A DNA stretch of 64,000 bases from the NCBI GenBank assembly GCA_036260375.1, contig DASZZZ010000018.1, positions 44,545 through 108,544 of the forward strand, given 5' to 3'. Of this stretch, positions 56,078 to 63,981 are shown one piece after another. The position numbers and the translations under genes were made by a program. Within the stretch, counting starts at the first letter, position 1. Every line of letters starts with the position of its first letter. Under the pieces are notes generated by a model. That model was given only the letters and a program-made list of their open reading frames with translations. It was not told the origin of the DNA and did not search any database. The stretch is from DASZZZ01 sp036260375 (GTDB lineage Bacteria > Actinomycetota > CADDZG01 > WHSQ01).

Positions 56078-56105
56078 TTGACGGCCGCGTCCGAGCCGCT
56101 ATAGT
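56078..56105 (+). promoter_or_regulatory. Strong promoter of the PadR-ABC exporter operon
   Basis: -35 TTGACG (56078-56083), 16-base spacer, -10 TATAGT (56100-56105): the closest to consensus in the window. Predicted start near 56112, just before a dyad at 56115-56135. Confidence 0.65.
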
Positions 56106-56114
56106 CCGAGTGAG

Positions 56115-56135
56115 ACTAGTTCTACTCGTACTAGT
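56115..56135. promoter_or_regulatory. ACTAGT-N9-ACTAGT dyad, probable PadR operator
   Basis: Two self-complementary ACTAGT hexamers 15 bases apart, covering the predicted transcription start of the padR operon. Position and symmetry suit autorepression by the encoded PadR-like protein, although classical PadR sites are usually ATGT-N8-ACAT. Confidence 0.5.
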
Positions 56136-56166
56136 ACGGCTCGCACCAAGGAGGGTGGGAGAGACG

Positions 56167-56757
56167 GTGGCGACGGACGAGCTCCCGACGACGTCGTACG
56201 CGGTGCTCGGGCTGCTGACGTTCGGCGAGATGTCGGGCTACGACGTGCTCAAGATGGTCGAGCGCAGCATCGGCTACTTCTGGACGCCGGCCAAGAGCCA
56301 GGTCTACGCCGAGCTCCGGCGCCTGCGCGACCGCGGCCTCGCCGACGAGCGCGCCGTGCGCCAGGAGGGCCGTCCCGACAAGCGCCTGTACCGCATCACC
56401 GACGACGGCGTCGCGGCCCTCGAGCGGTGGCTCGACGCGGGCGACGTCGAGCCCGAGCAGGTGCGCAGCGCGTTCCTGCTCAAGCTGTTCTTCGGCGAGC
56501 GCATGGAGCGCGGGACGCTCGTCGCGCAGCTGCGCGACGTGCGCGACCAGGCGGCGGCGACGCTCGCCGAACTGCGCGCGATCGAGCCGCGCCTCGACGT
56601 CGACGGCGCCGGCTTCTTTCCGTACCTGACGCTCACGGCCGGCCTCGCACACTGCGAGGCGACGTGCCGATGGGCGGACGAGGCGCTCGCCCTCATCGAG
56701 CGCCACCCCGAGCGCGGCCGCGCCGCGGCCCCCGACACGACGCTGCAGGAGGCGTGA
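56167..56757 (+). CDS. PadR-family transcriptional regulator
   Basis: 196 residues. The winged helix occupies the first ~90: TTSYAVLGLLTFGEMSGYDV, LKMVERSIGYFWTPAKSQVY (recognition helix), AELRRLRDRGLADERAV and DKRLYRITDDGVAALERWL. The C-terminal ~100 residues form the helical dimerisation domain (Vir_Act_alpha_C type). PadR proteins usually repress an adjacent efflux operon and are released by a small ligand; here the next two genes are an ABC-2 exporter. GTG start with AAGGAGGG upstream; one-base overlap (TGATG) with the ATPase gene. Confidence 0.92.
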   Translation: MATDELPTTSYAVLGLLTFGEMSGYDVLKMVERSIGYFWTPAKSQVYAELRRLRDRGLADERAVRQEGRPDKRLYRITDDGVAALERWLDAGDVEPEQVRSAFLLKLFFGERMERGTLVAQLRDVRDQAAATLAELRAIEPRLDVDGAGFFPYLTLTAGLAHCEATCRWADEALALIERHPERGRAAAPDTTLQEA

Positions 56758-57716
56758 TGACGGCGACCCACGACGGACCCGCGGTCGAGGTCGAGGACCT
56801 CGTCAAGACGTTCCGGGCGCCGGGCGGCGGGACGCTGACCGCGGTCGACCACGTGTCGTTCACGGTGCGCGCCGGGGAGGTGTTCGGCTTCCTCGGCCCC
56901 AACGGCGCCGGCAAGACGACGACGCTCGAGATCGTCGAGGGCCTGCAGTCGCCGACGTCCGGGCGGACCGCGGTGCTCGGGCTCGACTCGCAGCGCGACC
57001 GCAACGCCATGAAGCAGCGCATCGGCGTCCAGCTCCAGGCGGGCTCGTATTTCGAGTACCTCACGCTCGAGGAGATCCTCGACCTGTTCGGCTCGTGGTA
57101 CCCGCGCCGCGTCGCGCCGCTGGAGCTGCTCGACAAGGTCGACCTCGTCGACAAGCGCAAGGCGCTCGTCGGGCAGCTGTCGGGCGGACAGGCGCAGCGC
57201 TTCTCCATCGTCGCGTCGATGGTCAACGATCCCGAGGTCGTGTTCCTCGACGAGCCGACGACGGGCCTCGACCCGCAGGCGCGGCGCAACCTGTGGGACC
57301 TCGTGCGCGCGATCAACCGCGACGAGGGCAAGACGATCGTGCTGACGACGCACTACATGGAAGAGGCGCAGGTCCTGTGCGACCGCATCGCGATCATCGA
57401 CGGCGGCCGCATCCGCGCGCTCGACACGCCGATGAACCTCGTGCGCACGCTCGACGCCGCGTACCGCATCGTGCTGTCGACGCCGGCCGACGTCGCGCTC
57501 GACGAGCTGCGCGCGCTGCCGGGCGTGAGCGAGGTCGTCGCCGCCGGCAACGGCGCGCGCGGCTACGAGCTGAGCGTCGCGGACGGGCGCGAGACGCTGC
57601 CTCCGCTGCTCGAGTGGTCGGCGGCGCGCGGGGTCCGGCTCGACGACCTCCAGGTCCTGCCCGCGACGCTCGAGGACGTCTTCCTGTCGATCACCGGACG
57701 GAGCCTGAGGGAGTAA
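56757..57716 (+). CDS. ABC-2 type exporter ATP-binding protein
   Basis: 319-residue ATPase of a DrrA/CcmA-like exporter. Walker A FLGPNGAGKTTTLEIV, Q-loop VQLQAGSYFEYLTLEE, signature LSGGQAQRFSIVASMV, Walker B VVFLDEPTTGLDPQARR and switch VLTTHYMEEAQVLCDR are intact. A C-terminal ~80-residue regulatory extension follows (LSTPADVALDELRALPG). It belongs to the PadR-controlled operon; with the following permease it likely expels a lipophilic compound. Confidence 0.93.
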   Translation: MTATHDGPAVEVEDLVKTFRAPGGGTLTAVDHVSFTVRAGEVFGFLGPNGAGKTTTLEIVEGLQSPTSGRTAVLGLDSQRDRNAMKQRIGVQLQAGSYFEYLTLEEILDLFGSWYPRRVAPLELLDKVDLVDKRKALVGQLSGGQAQRFSIVASMVNDPEVVFLDEPTTGLDPQARRNLWDLVRAINRDEGKTIVLTTHYMEEAQVLCDRIAIIDGGRIRALDTPMNLVRTLDAAYRIVLSTPADVALDELRALPGVSEVVAAGNGARGYELSVADGRETLPPLLEWSAARGVRLDDLQVLPATLEDVFLSITGRSLRE

Positions 57717-57720
57717 TGCG

Positions 57721-58833
57721 ATGAGCTCGACGATCAAGCTGCTCGGCGCGAGCGTCAAGATGCTGTTCCGCGACAAGCAGGCGCTGTTCTGGGCGCTCGC
57801 GTTCCCGGTCATCTTCGCGGTCATCTTCGGGATGTTCGACTTCGAGCAGCCGCCCGAGGTCCGCATCGGGGTCGTCGCGGAGTCGAGCACGCCGCTGTCC
57901 GGCGCGGTCGTCGACGGGCTCGAGCGCGTCGAGACGCTGACGGTGAGCGAGCGCAGCGACCTCGACTCCGCGCGCGCCGCGCTCGAGGGCGGCGACCTCG
58001 ACATCGTGCTGCGCGTGCCCGAGATCCCGCTGGCCGGCGGCGCGCCGGCCCCGGGTGGTGGGGCGCCCCCCCCGCCGGTGGAGCTCGAGGCGTACTACGA
58101 CGCCGCGAACCGAGACGTGAACCAGCTCGCGCTCGGGACCGTCGAACGGATCGCCGACGCGACGAACCTGCGCATCGCCGGCGCGTCGCCCGTGGTGCGC
58201 GTGCAGCAGACGCCGGTGTCGGCGAAGTCGGTGACGTACTTCGACTTCCTGCTGCCGGGACTCGTCGGCATGGGCGTCATGAACTTTTCGATCATCGGGA
58301 TGGCGGTCGCGATCACGCGCTTTCGCGAGCAGCGCATCCTGCGGCGCATCCTCGCGACGCCGCTGGCGCCGGTGCGGTTCCTAGGCGCGCAGGTCGGCGC
58401 CCGGCTCCTGCTGTCGGTCGTGCAGACCGCGGTGATACTCGGCGTCGGCGTGCTGCTCCTTGGCGGGACCGTCTACGGCAACCCGCTGTGGATCTTCGTG
58501 CTCGCGGTCGTCGCGAACGTCGTGTTCCTCAACATCGGGTTCGCGGTCGGGGGGCGCGCGTCGAACCCGGACGCGGCGCAGGGCATGGGCAACGCGGTCG
58601 CGCTGCCGATGATGTTCCTGTCGGGGGTCTTCTTCCCGACCGAGGGCCTGCCCGAGGTCATGCAGGACGTCGTCGCGTTCCTCCCGCTCACGCCGCTGCT
58701 GGAGGCGCTCCGGACCGTCTCGGTCGACGGCGAGTCGATCACCGCGACCGGGCCGCAGCTCGCGCTGCTCGGGGTGTGGGCGGTGGTGTCGTTCGCGCTC
58801 GCGAGCCGGTTGTTCCGCTTCGACCGCGCCTAG
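57721..58833 (+). CDS. ABC-2 type exporter permease
   Basis: 370-residue membrane protein with one N-terminal helix (QALFWALAFPVIFAVIFGMF), a large external loop of about 150 residues containing a Gly/Pro run, and five helices in the C-terminal half. The latter include FLLPGLVGMGVMNFSIIGMA, the amphipathic REQRILRRILATPLAP coupling helix, and PMMFLSGVFFPTEGLPEVMQ typical of ABC2_membrane_3 permeases. ATG 4 bases after the ATPase stop. Pairs with the preceding ATPase. Confidence 0.9.
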   Translation: MSSTIKLLGASVKMLFRDKQALFWALAFPVIFAVIFGMFDFEQPPEVRIGVVAESSTPLSGAVVDGLERVETLTVSERSDLDSARAALEGGDLDIVLRVPEIPLAGGAPAPGGGAPPPPVELEAYYDAANRDVNQLALGTVERIADATNLRIAGASPVVRVQQTPVSAKSVTYFDFLLPGLVGMGVMNFSIIGMAVAITRFREQRILRRILATPLAPVRFLGAQVGARLLLSVVQTAVILGVGVLLLGGTVYGNPLWIFVLAVVANVVFLNIGFAVGGRASNPDAAQGMGNAVALPMMFLSGVFFPTEGLPEVMQDVVAFLPLTPLLEALRTVSVDGESITATGPQLALLGVWAVVSFALASRLFRFDRA

Positions 58834-58886
58834 ACGGGCGGGCGCGCTTACTTCGACGACGCCGAGGCATCCGCCCCGCGCACCCG

Positions 58887-59777
58887 CTACCGGTCGGCGT
58901 CGAGGGGGTCCGGCCGACGTGACGTCGTCACGAGGACGACACCCCCGACGATGGCGAGTCCTCCTGCGACTCCCGTCACGGTCGGAACCTCGTCGAGCAC
59001 GAGCCACCCGCTCACCGCCGCGACCACGGGACAGAGGTACAGCGCGGAAGCGGCAACCGCGAGAGGGATGTCGCGCAACGCGCGCGCCCACGTCACGAAG
59101 GCGATCGCGGACGCCCCGACGCCGAGCCAGAGAACCGACAGGTTCGCGAACGGCGACGCAGACCGAACCGCGGCGGCGAGACCACGGGCGAACGGCACGA
59201 GCGGGACGACGCCGATCCACATGGCGTAGCACGTGACCTCCAACGGCGAATACGTCGCGAGGAGCGGCTTCTGCAGCACGAAGAAGGTCGCTTGCGCACC
59301 GGCAGCGGCGAGGACGATCACGGCACCGGTAGACAGTTTCAACGAACCCGATTGGCCGAGCGCGACGACGGCGGTTCCGGCGAAAGCGACCCCTACCCCC
59401 AGCCAGCCGACCGGGCTCAGCCGCTCGCCGAGGAAGAGGCGGGCGAGCAACGCCGTCAACACCGGAGCGACCGCGATCAAGAAACTAGCGGTCGCTGCGG
59501 GGACGTCGACCTCGCCGGTGCTCAGCAGGAGCTGGTAGGCGGTGATGCCGACGATCGCCATCGCGCAGATCCGTGTCACGTCGCGCACACGAGGAACCTT
59601 CACGCGACGCGGCAACAGGGCGACGCACAGTGCAGCCGCAGCGATACCGATCCGCAGCAAGGACAACTCACCAGGGGAGAACGCGCGCAGCGCCGCGCGA
59701 ATCGCGACGAAGGCGGTGCCCCAGAGGACGACGGTCGTGGTGAGACATGCCCAGGCGATCAATGAGGTGGTGAACAC
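58887..59777 (-). CDS. EamA/DMT-superfamily transporter
   Basis: 296-residue drug/metabolite transporter with ten predicted helices in two EamA repeats. The first starts ACLTTTVVLWGTAFVAIRAA, the second about residue 150 with GAVIVLAAAGAQATFFVLQK. TGEVDVPAATASFLIAVAPV and LFLGERLSPVGWLGVGVAFA mark the first half, and ALYLCPVVAAVSGWLVLDEV marks the second. Likely an exporter of amino acids or metabolites; the substrate is unknown. The GTG start has no good ribosome-binding site. G+C is lower (about 63 % in a counted line) than in neighbours, hinting at transfer. A TetR-like dyad lies upstream. Confidence 0.88.
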   Translation of the reverse strand: MFTTSLIAWACLTTTVVLWGTAFVAIRAALRAFSPGELSLLRIGIAAAALCVALLPRRVKVPRVRDVTRICAMAIVGITAYQLLLSTGEVDVPAATASFLIAVAPVLTALLARLFLGERLSPVGWLGVGVAFAGTAVVALGQSGSLKLSTGAVIVLAAAGAQATFFVLQKPLLATYSPLEVTCYAMWIGVVPLVPFARGLAAAVRSASPFANLSVLWLGVGASAIAFVTWARALRDIPLAVAASALYLCPVVAAVSGWLVLDEVPTVTGVAGGLAIVGGVVLVTTSRRPDPLDADR

Positions 59778-59804
59778 GTTGGAGCGACGGGTCCCAGCGA
59801 GTCA

Positions 59805-59827
59805 CTACCCTACCACTCGGTAGGTAG
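59805..59827. promoter_or_regulatory. TACC-N4-GGTA dyad upstream of the EamA gene
   Basis: Inner dyad TACC-ACTC-GGTA (59811-59822) nested in an outer CTACC/GGTAG pair with a one-base bulge. TACC...GGTA symmetry is common in TetR-family operators of actinobacteria. It lies about 30 bases before the transporter start and overlaps a TAGGGT -10-like box on that strand. No TetR gene is in the window. Confidence 0.45.
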
Positions 59828-59958
59828 CTGGACGGTCTCGCCTTCCGCACGGAGACGTGACGCCCCCAGTCGGCGTCGCCGACGAACGCCGGCGGGCGTG
59901 GCGTTCGGCGTCGACCGCGGGGGGCCGGCCTTCGGGAGAGCGCGCCGAACGCGGGGGC

Positions 59959-60042
59959 CTAGCGGCGCCCCGCGTTCGGCCGCTTGCCGTGGTTCGCCTT
60001 GCTCTTGCGCCGCGTGCGGCGCTTGCGGGCCTTCTTGCCCAA
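59959..60042 (-). CDS. Ribosomal protein bL37-like micro-gene (27 residues)
   Basis: A 27-residue, extremely basic peptide: M-G-K-K-A-R-K-R-R, then R-R-K-S-K and the tail ANHGKRPNA followed by G-R-R. The A-N-H-G-K-R-P-N motif is what I remember from bL37, the small large-subunit protein found in mycobacterial ribosome structures. The start is a TTG with GAAGGGGGG about 6 bases upstream. It lies alone between the EamA transporter and a membrane protein, all on the minus strand. Genes this short are usually missed by gene finders. Confidence 0.72.
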   Translation of the reverse strand: MGKKARKRRTRRKSKANHGKRPNAGRR

Positions 60043-60092
60043 TGGGCCCCCCTTCGGTGGTGGTCGGGCGGCCCGAGACTACCCGGCGCGCG

Positions 60093-61292
60093 TCACGCGA
60101 CGACGACGGCCGCGCCGGCGGCCGCGACCGCGGCGGCGGCCACGGCCGCGGGCCACCCTGCGCGCCCCGCCGCCCGGCGCGCCGCGATCGCGCCGGCGAC
60201 GCACCCGGCCGCGACGAGCGCGACCTGGAGCGCGGCGAGCCCGGCGTCGCCCAGGGGCGCGGGGTCGAGGGCGCGCGTCCCGAGCCCGAGCGGATCCCAG
60301 CCGCGCCCGAGCGGATCGGTGACGAGCTCGGGCAGGAGCTGGGCCGACGTGAACAGACGGTTGCGCTCGAGCGCGGCCGCGACCGCGACGCCAGCGGTCG
60401 CGGGGACGAGCGCGATAGCGGCGGCGGGCCCGCTCCGCGCCGCCACCGCGGCGACGCCGGCGCCCGCCGCGCTCGCCGCGGCCCACCCGAGCGCGGCCCA
60501 CGCGGTCGCGTCGTCGGACGCGTTGAGCTCGCCCCACAGGGCGGTGCGGCGCGCGGTCTCGAACAGGAGCCCGCCGGCGAGCGCGCCGAGCACCGGCGCG
60601 GCGCCGCGCGGCGGCGTCCAGCGCGCGAGGCCGCGGCCGGTGCGGGCGACCCACGACAGGAACACGCCCGCGACCTCGGCGCGCCGCAGCCACGCGCCGC
60701 GTCCGAGCGCGAGGCATCCCGCGAGCGTGACGATCGCGTAGAGGCCGAGGGCGGCCCCGACCGCGCGCGGCGACAGCGGGTCGGGATGGACGCCGAGGTA
60801 AGCGGTCCACGCGAGCGCGGCGACGAACGCGGGGCGGACGTCGGCCGGCTCGGCCGTGCGCTCGCCGGCGTCGCCGTCCGGGTCCGGGGCTCCGCCGCGA
60901 TCGAGGGCGCGCGCGAGCGAGTCGAACGGGTCGACCCAGTCCCACACGCGGCCCGCGGCGACGCTCGCGGCGACGAGCGCGGGCCATCCGAACCCGACCA
61001 CGAGCGCGGGGGCGAGGTTGTCGAGCTCGTCGGCGCGCCCGGCGCGGCCCGCGACGACCGCGCCCACCAGCAGCACGAGGCCCGCGGCGCGCGTCGCGAC
61101 CCACGGAGCGCGCCGGCGCGGCGGCGCCGGGGCGTCCGCGCCCGCCGCCGCGGCGCGCGGCCAGTCGAACGCCGCCACGAGCAGCACGACGAGCGCCGCG
61201 CCCGCCGCCACGGTCAGCGGCGACAGCGGCAGCTCGCTCGGCTCGGTCAGGGGATGGGCCGCCACGGCGGCGGCGAGCGCGTGGGGGGCCAC
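60093..61292 (-). CDS. Multi-pass membrane protein of unknown function
   Basis: 399 residues with about 10-11 hydrophobic segments and high Ala content. Blocks such as NLAPALVVGFGWPALVAAS followed by VWDWVDPFDSLAR, LGLYAIVTLAGCLALG and W-L-R-R-A-E-V-A-G-V-F resemble the actinobacterial membrane proteins often labelled fenitrothion hydrolase-like, a name that should not be taken as function. The GTG start at 61292 is supported by TATCGT six bases upstream; longer readings would run into the divergent promoter region. It is divergent from the secreted LVIVD protein by about 120 bases. Confidence 0.75.
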   Translation of the reverse strand: MAPHALAAAVAAHPLTEPSELPLSPLTVAAGAALVVLLVAAFDWPRAAAAGADAPAPPRRRAPWVATRAAGLVLLVGAVVAGRAGRADELDNLAPALVVGFGWPALVAASVAAGRVWDWVDPFDSLARALDRGGAPDPDGDAGERTAEPADVRPAFVAALAWTAYLGVHPDPLSPRAVGAALGLYAIVTLAGCLALGRGAWLRRAEVAGVFLSWVARTGRGLARWTPPRGAAPVLGALAGGLLFETARRTALWGELNASDDATAWAALGWAAASAAGAGVAAVAARSGPAAAIALVPATAGVAVAAALERNRLFTSAQLLPELVTDPLGRGWDPLGLGTRALDPAPLGDAGLAALQVALVAAGCVAGAIAARRAAGRAGWPAAVAAAAVAAAGAAVVVA

Positions 61293-61298
61293 GGTGGC

Positions 61299-61304
61299 AC
61301 GATA
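61299..61304 (-). promoter_or_regulatory. -10 box, leaderless-type, for the 61.3-kb membrane protein
   Basis: TATCGT on the minus strand exactly six bases before the GTG start. Confidence 0.48.
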
Positions 61305-61410
61305 ACGGGCGGCGCCCGCAGGAGTCGGGGGCCGCGGGTGGAACTGGGAGGTTCGGGAGAGACGGGCCGCGCCCGCGGCCGGGACCGGGACGACACGGAG
61401 GCGTGTTTCG

Positions 61411-63222
61411 ATGAGACGTACGGTTGCAGCTTGGTGGGCGGCGCTCCTCACGGCCGCGAGCGTTCTCGTCGCGGCCCCCGCCGCGGCCGACCACACGAAC
61501 CCGCGCGAGCCGCAGTCGCCGACGACGGGATCGCCCGCGGACGGCGTCGCCGCGGGCGAGGGCACGTGGACGCACCTCCACCACTTCCAGGCCAACCCCG
61601 GCACCGACCTCGAGTTCTTCCGCAAGGCGGGGCGCAAGTGGTCGTCGTCGGGCACGCTCGGCCAGGGCGACGAGGGCCACGTCGGCCAGCGCATCCTGCG
61701 CCTCCTCAACGAGGACGGCAAGGTCCGTCCGCGCTGGTACGCGGACCACGGCTCGGCGAACTGCCCGACGGCCAACCCGTCCGGCACGCTCGGGCTCCAG
61801 CACGACGTCCAGGTGACGCCGCGCAAGCACCCCAAGCTCATCGTCGACACGACCGACGCGACCGGCCGCTGCCACGACGCCGAGGGAGGGGGGCTCGAGC
61901 TCGTCGACATCACGGGGCTCGGCCGCCGCGCCGGCTTCGAGCCGCGCGAGATCGCGTTGACGCGCCACGACGGCACGTCGCACAACGTCACGGTCGACAA
62001 GACGAGGCCGTGGGTCCTCTACAACTCCAACACCGACACCGGACGGCCGTGGATCGACGTGATCGACATCCGTTCCTGCCTGCGCGGCATCGGCAGGCTG
62101 AGCGTGTCCGGGGCGCGCGACCAGTGCCGTCCGCGCGTGCTGCGCATGCCGTTCGAGCCGGAGTGGACCGCGCAGGTCAACCACGACCCCAACGACGGCG
62201 AGGTCGGCGAGGTCGACCCGAGCACGGCGACGGGATGCCACGACATCACCGCGGCGCGCGGGCGGATCTACTGCGCCGCGATCAACGGGACCGCGATCTT
62301 CGACGTCTCCGACATCACCGCCGACGACGGGCGCGTGCGCGGCGAGCTGCTGCCGTGCGAGCTCGTCGACGGCGACGGCACCGGCGCCAAGGTGACTGAC
62401 TGCGACCTCGGCGCGGGCAACGACAGCGCCGCGGCCGACGTCGCGGCGTACGACGCCGCCGGCCGCCCGCAGGCGCGGGGATGGCGGTTCCTCGGCAGCG
62501 TGAACCATCCCGGGCGCGAGGACGCGAACACGAACCAGTACGTGACCGCCGACGAGGGCGTCGCGGTGTCGCACGAGTCCGACCCCGTGTTCGGCGGCGA
62601 CTTCATGCTCGTGACCGACGAGCGCGGCGGAGGCGTGCAGCCGCCGGGCGCGTCGTGCACGCCCGGGCTCGAGAACCCGATCGGCAACGGCGGCATCCAC
62701 GTGTTCGACGTCTCCGACCCCGCCAACCCGGAGTACGCGCTCACGCCCGAGGGCGACAAGGCGGTGTTCATCAGCGACCAGCTCTCTCCGATGCCGACGT
62801 TCTGCAACGTGCACGTGATCGAGAAGATCCCGGGCGAGCAGCGGCTGATCGTGGCGTGGTACAGCCAGGGCATCAAGGTCGTCGACTACTTCGTCGACGG
62901 CAACGGGCGCTGGACGTTCGACGAGGTCGCGTCGTACCAGCTGCCCGGCGCCAACACGTGGACGGTCGAGAACTTCAAGATCCGCCGCAACGACGACGGC
63001 ACGCGCACGTACTTCTTCATGGCGTCGGACATCCAGCGCGGGATCGACATCGTGAAGTGGCGCGGTCCGGCCAACGTCGACGGGCGGCGGCTGCTCGAGG
63101 CGCGCCGGACCGGCGCGTCGGCGGGCGGCGACGTCGCCCTCGTGGCCGCGGCCCTCGTGCTGCTGCCGGCCGGCGCGGTCCTCGGACGGCGCCGGCGGGC
63201 GCCGCGGGCGGCGCGGCCCTAG
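61411..63222 (+). CDS. Secreted LVIVD/beta-propeller-like surface protein with C-terminal anchor
   Basis: 603 residues. Signal peptide VAAWWAALLTAASVLVAAPAAA. The mature part contains LVIVD-like propeller segments: GGLELVDITGL, WIDVIDIRSCL, GTAIFDVSDITAD, GGIHVFDVSDPANPEYAL and QGIKVVDYFVDGNG, with several Cys that could form disulfides. The C-terminal VALVAAALVLLPAGAVLG followed by R-R-R-R is a transmembrane anchor; no LPxTG is seen before it. A surface-exposed binding or structural role is likely, with no catalytic site evident. ATG start with GGAGG about 10 bases upstream. Confidence 0.82.
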   Translation: MRRTVAAWWAALLTAASVLVAAPAAADHTNPREPQSPTTGSPADGVAAGEGTWTHLHHFQANPGTDLEFFRKAGRKWSSSGTLGQGDEGHVGQRILRLLNEDGKVRPRWYADHGSANCPTANPSGTLGLQHDVQVTPRKHPKLIVDTTDATGRCHDAEGGGLELVDITGLGRRAGFEPREIALTRHDGTSHNVTVDKTRPWVLYNSNTDTGRPWIDVIDIRSCLRGIGRLSVSGARDQCRPRVLRMPFEPEWTAQVNHDPNDGEVGEVDPSTATGCHDITAARGRIYCAAINGTAIFDVSDITADDGRVRGELLPCELVDGDGTGAKVTDCDLGAGNDSAAADVAAYDAAGRPQARGWRFLGSVNHPGREDANTNQYVTADEGVAVSHESDPVFGGDFMLVTDERGGGVQPPGASCTPGLENPIGNGGIHVFDVSDPANPEYALTPEGDKAVFISDQLSPMPTFCNVHVIEKIPGEQRLIVAWYSQGIKVVDYFVDGNGRWTFDEVASYQLPGANTWTVENFKIRRNDDGTRTYFFMASDIQRGIDIVKWRGPANVDGRRLLEARRTGASAGGDVALVAAALVLLPAGAVLGRRRRAPRAARP

Positions 63223-63259
63223 GCGGCGCGCGCCCCGCGGGCGGGCCGGCGTCCGCGGG

Positions 63260-63268
63260 TGATAACAT
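63260..63268 (+). promoter_or_regulatory. Extended -10 promoter upstream of rimP
   Basis: TG-A-TAACAT, an extended -10 element, about 135 bases before rimP; the hairpin at 63325-63349 lies in the resulting leader. Confidence 0.42.
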
Positions 63269-63324
63269 CGACGACTCGCCGACCAGCAGCTTCGATGGGA
63301 ACCGGCCGACAAATCGGTCTCGAG

Positions 63325-63349
63325 CGAAGCCCCTCGCAGAGGGGCTTCG
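63325..63349 (+). terminator. 11-bp hairpin in the rimP leader
   Basis: CGAAGCCCCTC, loop GCA, GAGGGGCTTCG: perfect 11-bp stem. It is either the terminator of the preceding gene or, because an extended -10 lies upstream of it, an attenuator in the rimP-nusA leader. There is no strong T-run. Confidence 0.5.
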
Positions 63350-63401
63350 TCGTGTCAGGGCGGCGGGACGGCGAGGGCCGGAGCCGGTAGGAGGAGGGCG
63401 C

Positions 63402-63860
63402 GTGGACGCACTGGGCGAGGTCCGTGATCTTGCCGAGGCGGTCGTCGGGCGCCGTTGCCTGCGGCTCTGGGACGTCCAGATCGGCGGCGCGCCGGGGCGC
63501 GCGGTCGTACGCGTCCTGGTCGACGCCGACGGCGGCGTCGACCTCGACACGGTGGCGGAGGTGTCCGAGGAGATCTCGCGCGGTCTCGACCTCCGGGACC
63601 CGATCCCGGGCCGCTACACGCTCGAGGTGTCGTCGCCCGGGCTCGAGCGCGCGCTGCGGACGCCCGAGCACTGGCGCCGGTCGGTCGGCACGAGGGTCGT
63701 CGTGAAGACGACCGAGGTGCTCCACGGCGGGAGCCACCGGATCGAGGGCGTCGTGACGCGGGCGGACGACACGGCGGCGTGGCTCGACGCGAGCGGCGAC
63801 GTGGTCGAGGTCCCGTTCTCGTCGGTCAAGTCGGCGAGGCGGGTGTTCGAGTGGAAGTGA
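63402..63860 (+). CDS. rimP: Ribosome maturation factor RimP
   Basis: 152-residue RimP, needed for 30S subunit assembly. The N-terminal domain has LRLWDVQIGGAPGRAVVRVL, then VDADGGVDLDTVAEVSEEIS and YTLEVSSPGLERALRTPEHW, the family signature. The C-terminal SH3-like part has VGTRVVVKTTEVLHG and VVEVPFSSVKSARRVFEW. The GTG at 63402 follows GGAGGAGGG. The order rimP then nusA is usual, and a probable nusA start lies 121 bases downstream. Confidence 0.94.
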   Translation: MDALGEVRDLAEAVVGRRCLRLWDVQIGGAPGRAVVRVLVDADGGVDLDTVAEVSEEISRGLDLRDPIPGRYTLEVSSPGLERALRTPEHWRRSVGTRVVVKTTEVLHGGSHRIEGVVTRADDTAAWLDASGDVVEVPFSSVKSARRVFEWK

Positions 63861-63981
63861 CCGCGCTCCGGCGGTCGGCCGGCGCACGAACGCGCCGCGC
63901 GCGGAGCCGCGGGACAGGGGTGCACGAGCCGGCCGGCGCAGTGCGCCGGCGCGGACGCGAGACGACAGGAAGGGTGGCGGC

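Noticed and set aside
59898..62399. Plus-strand frame of over 800 codons
   Set aside because: It runs antisense to the bL37-like and membrane protein genes, then out of frame through the LVIVD gene, with Arg/Gly-rich composition and no motifs.
60079..63312. Minus-strand open frame of more than 1000 codons
   Set aside because: It lies antisense to the secreted LVIVD protein and rimP region, is almost purely Arg/Ala/Gly/Pro, and shows no domain. High G+C makes long stop-free antisense frames common here.
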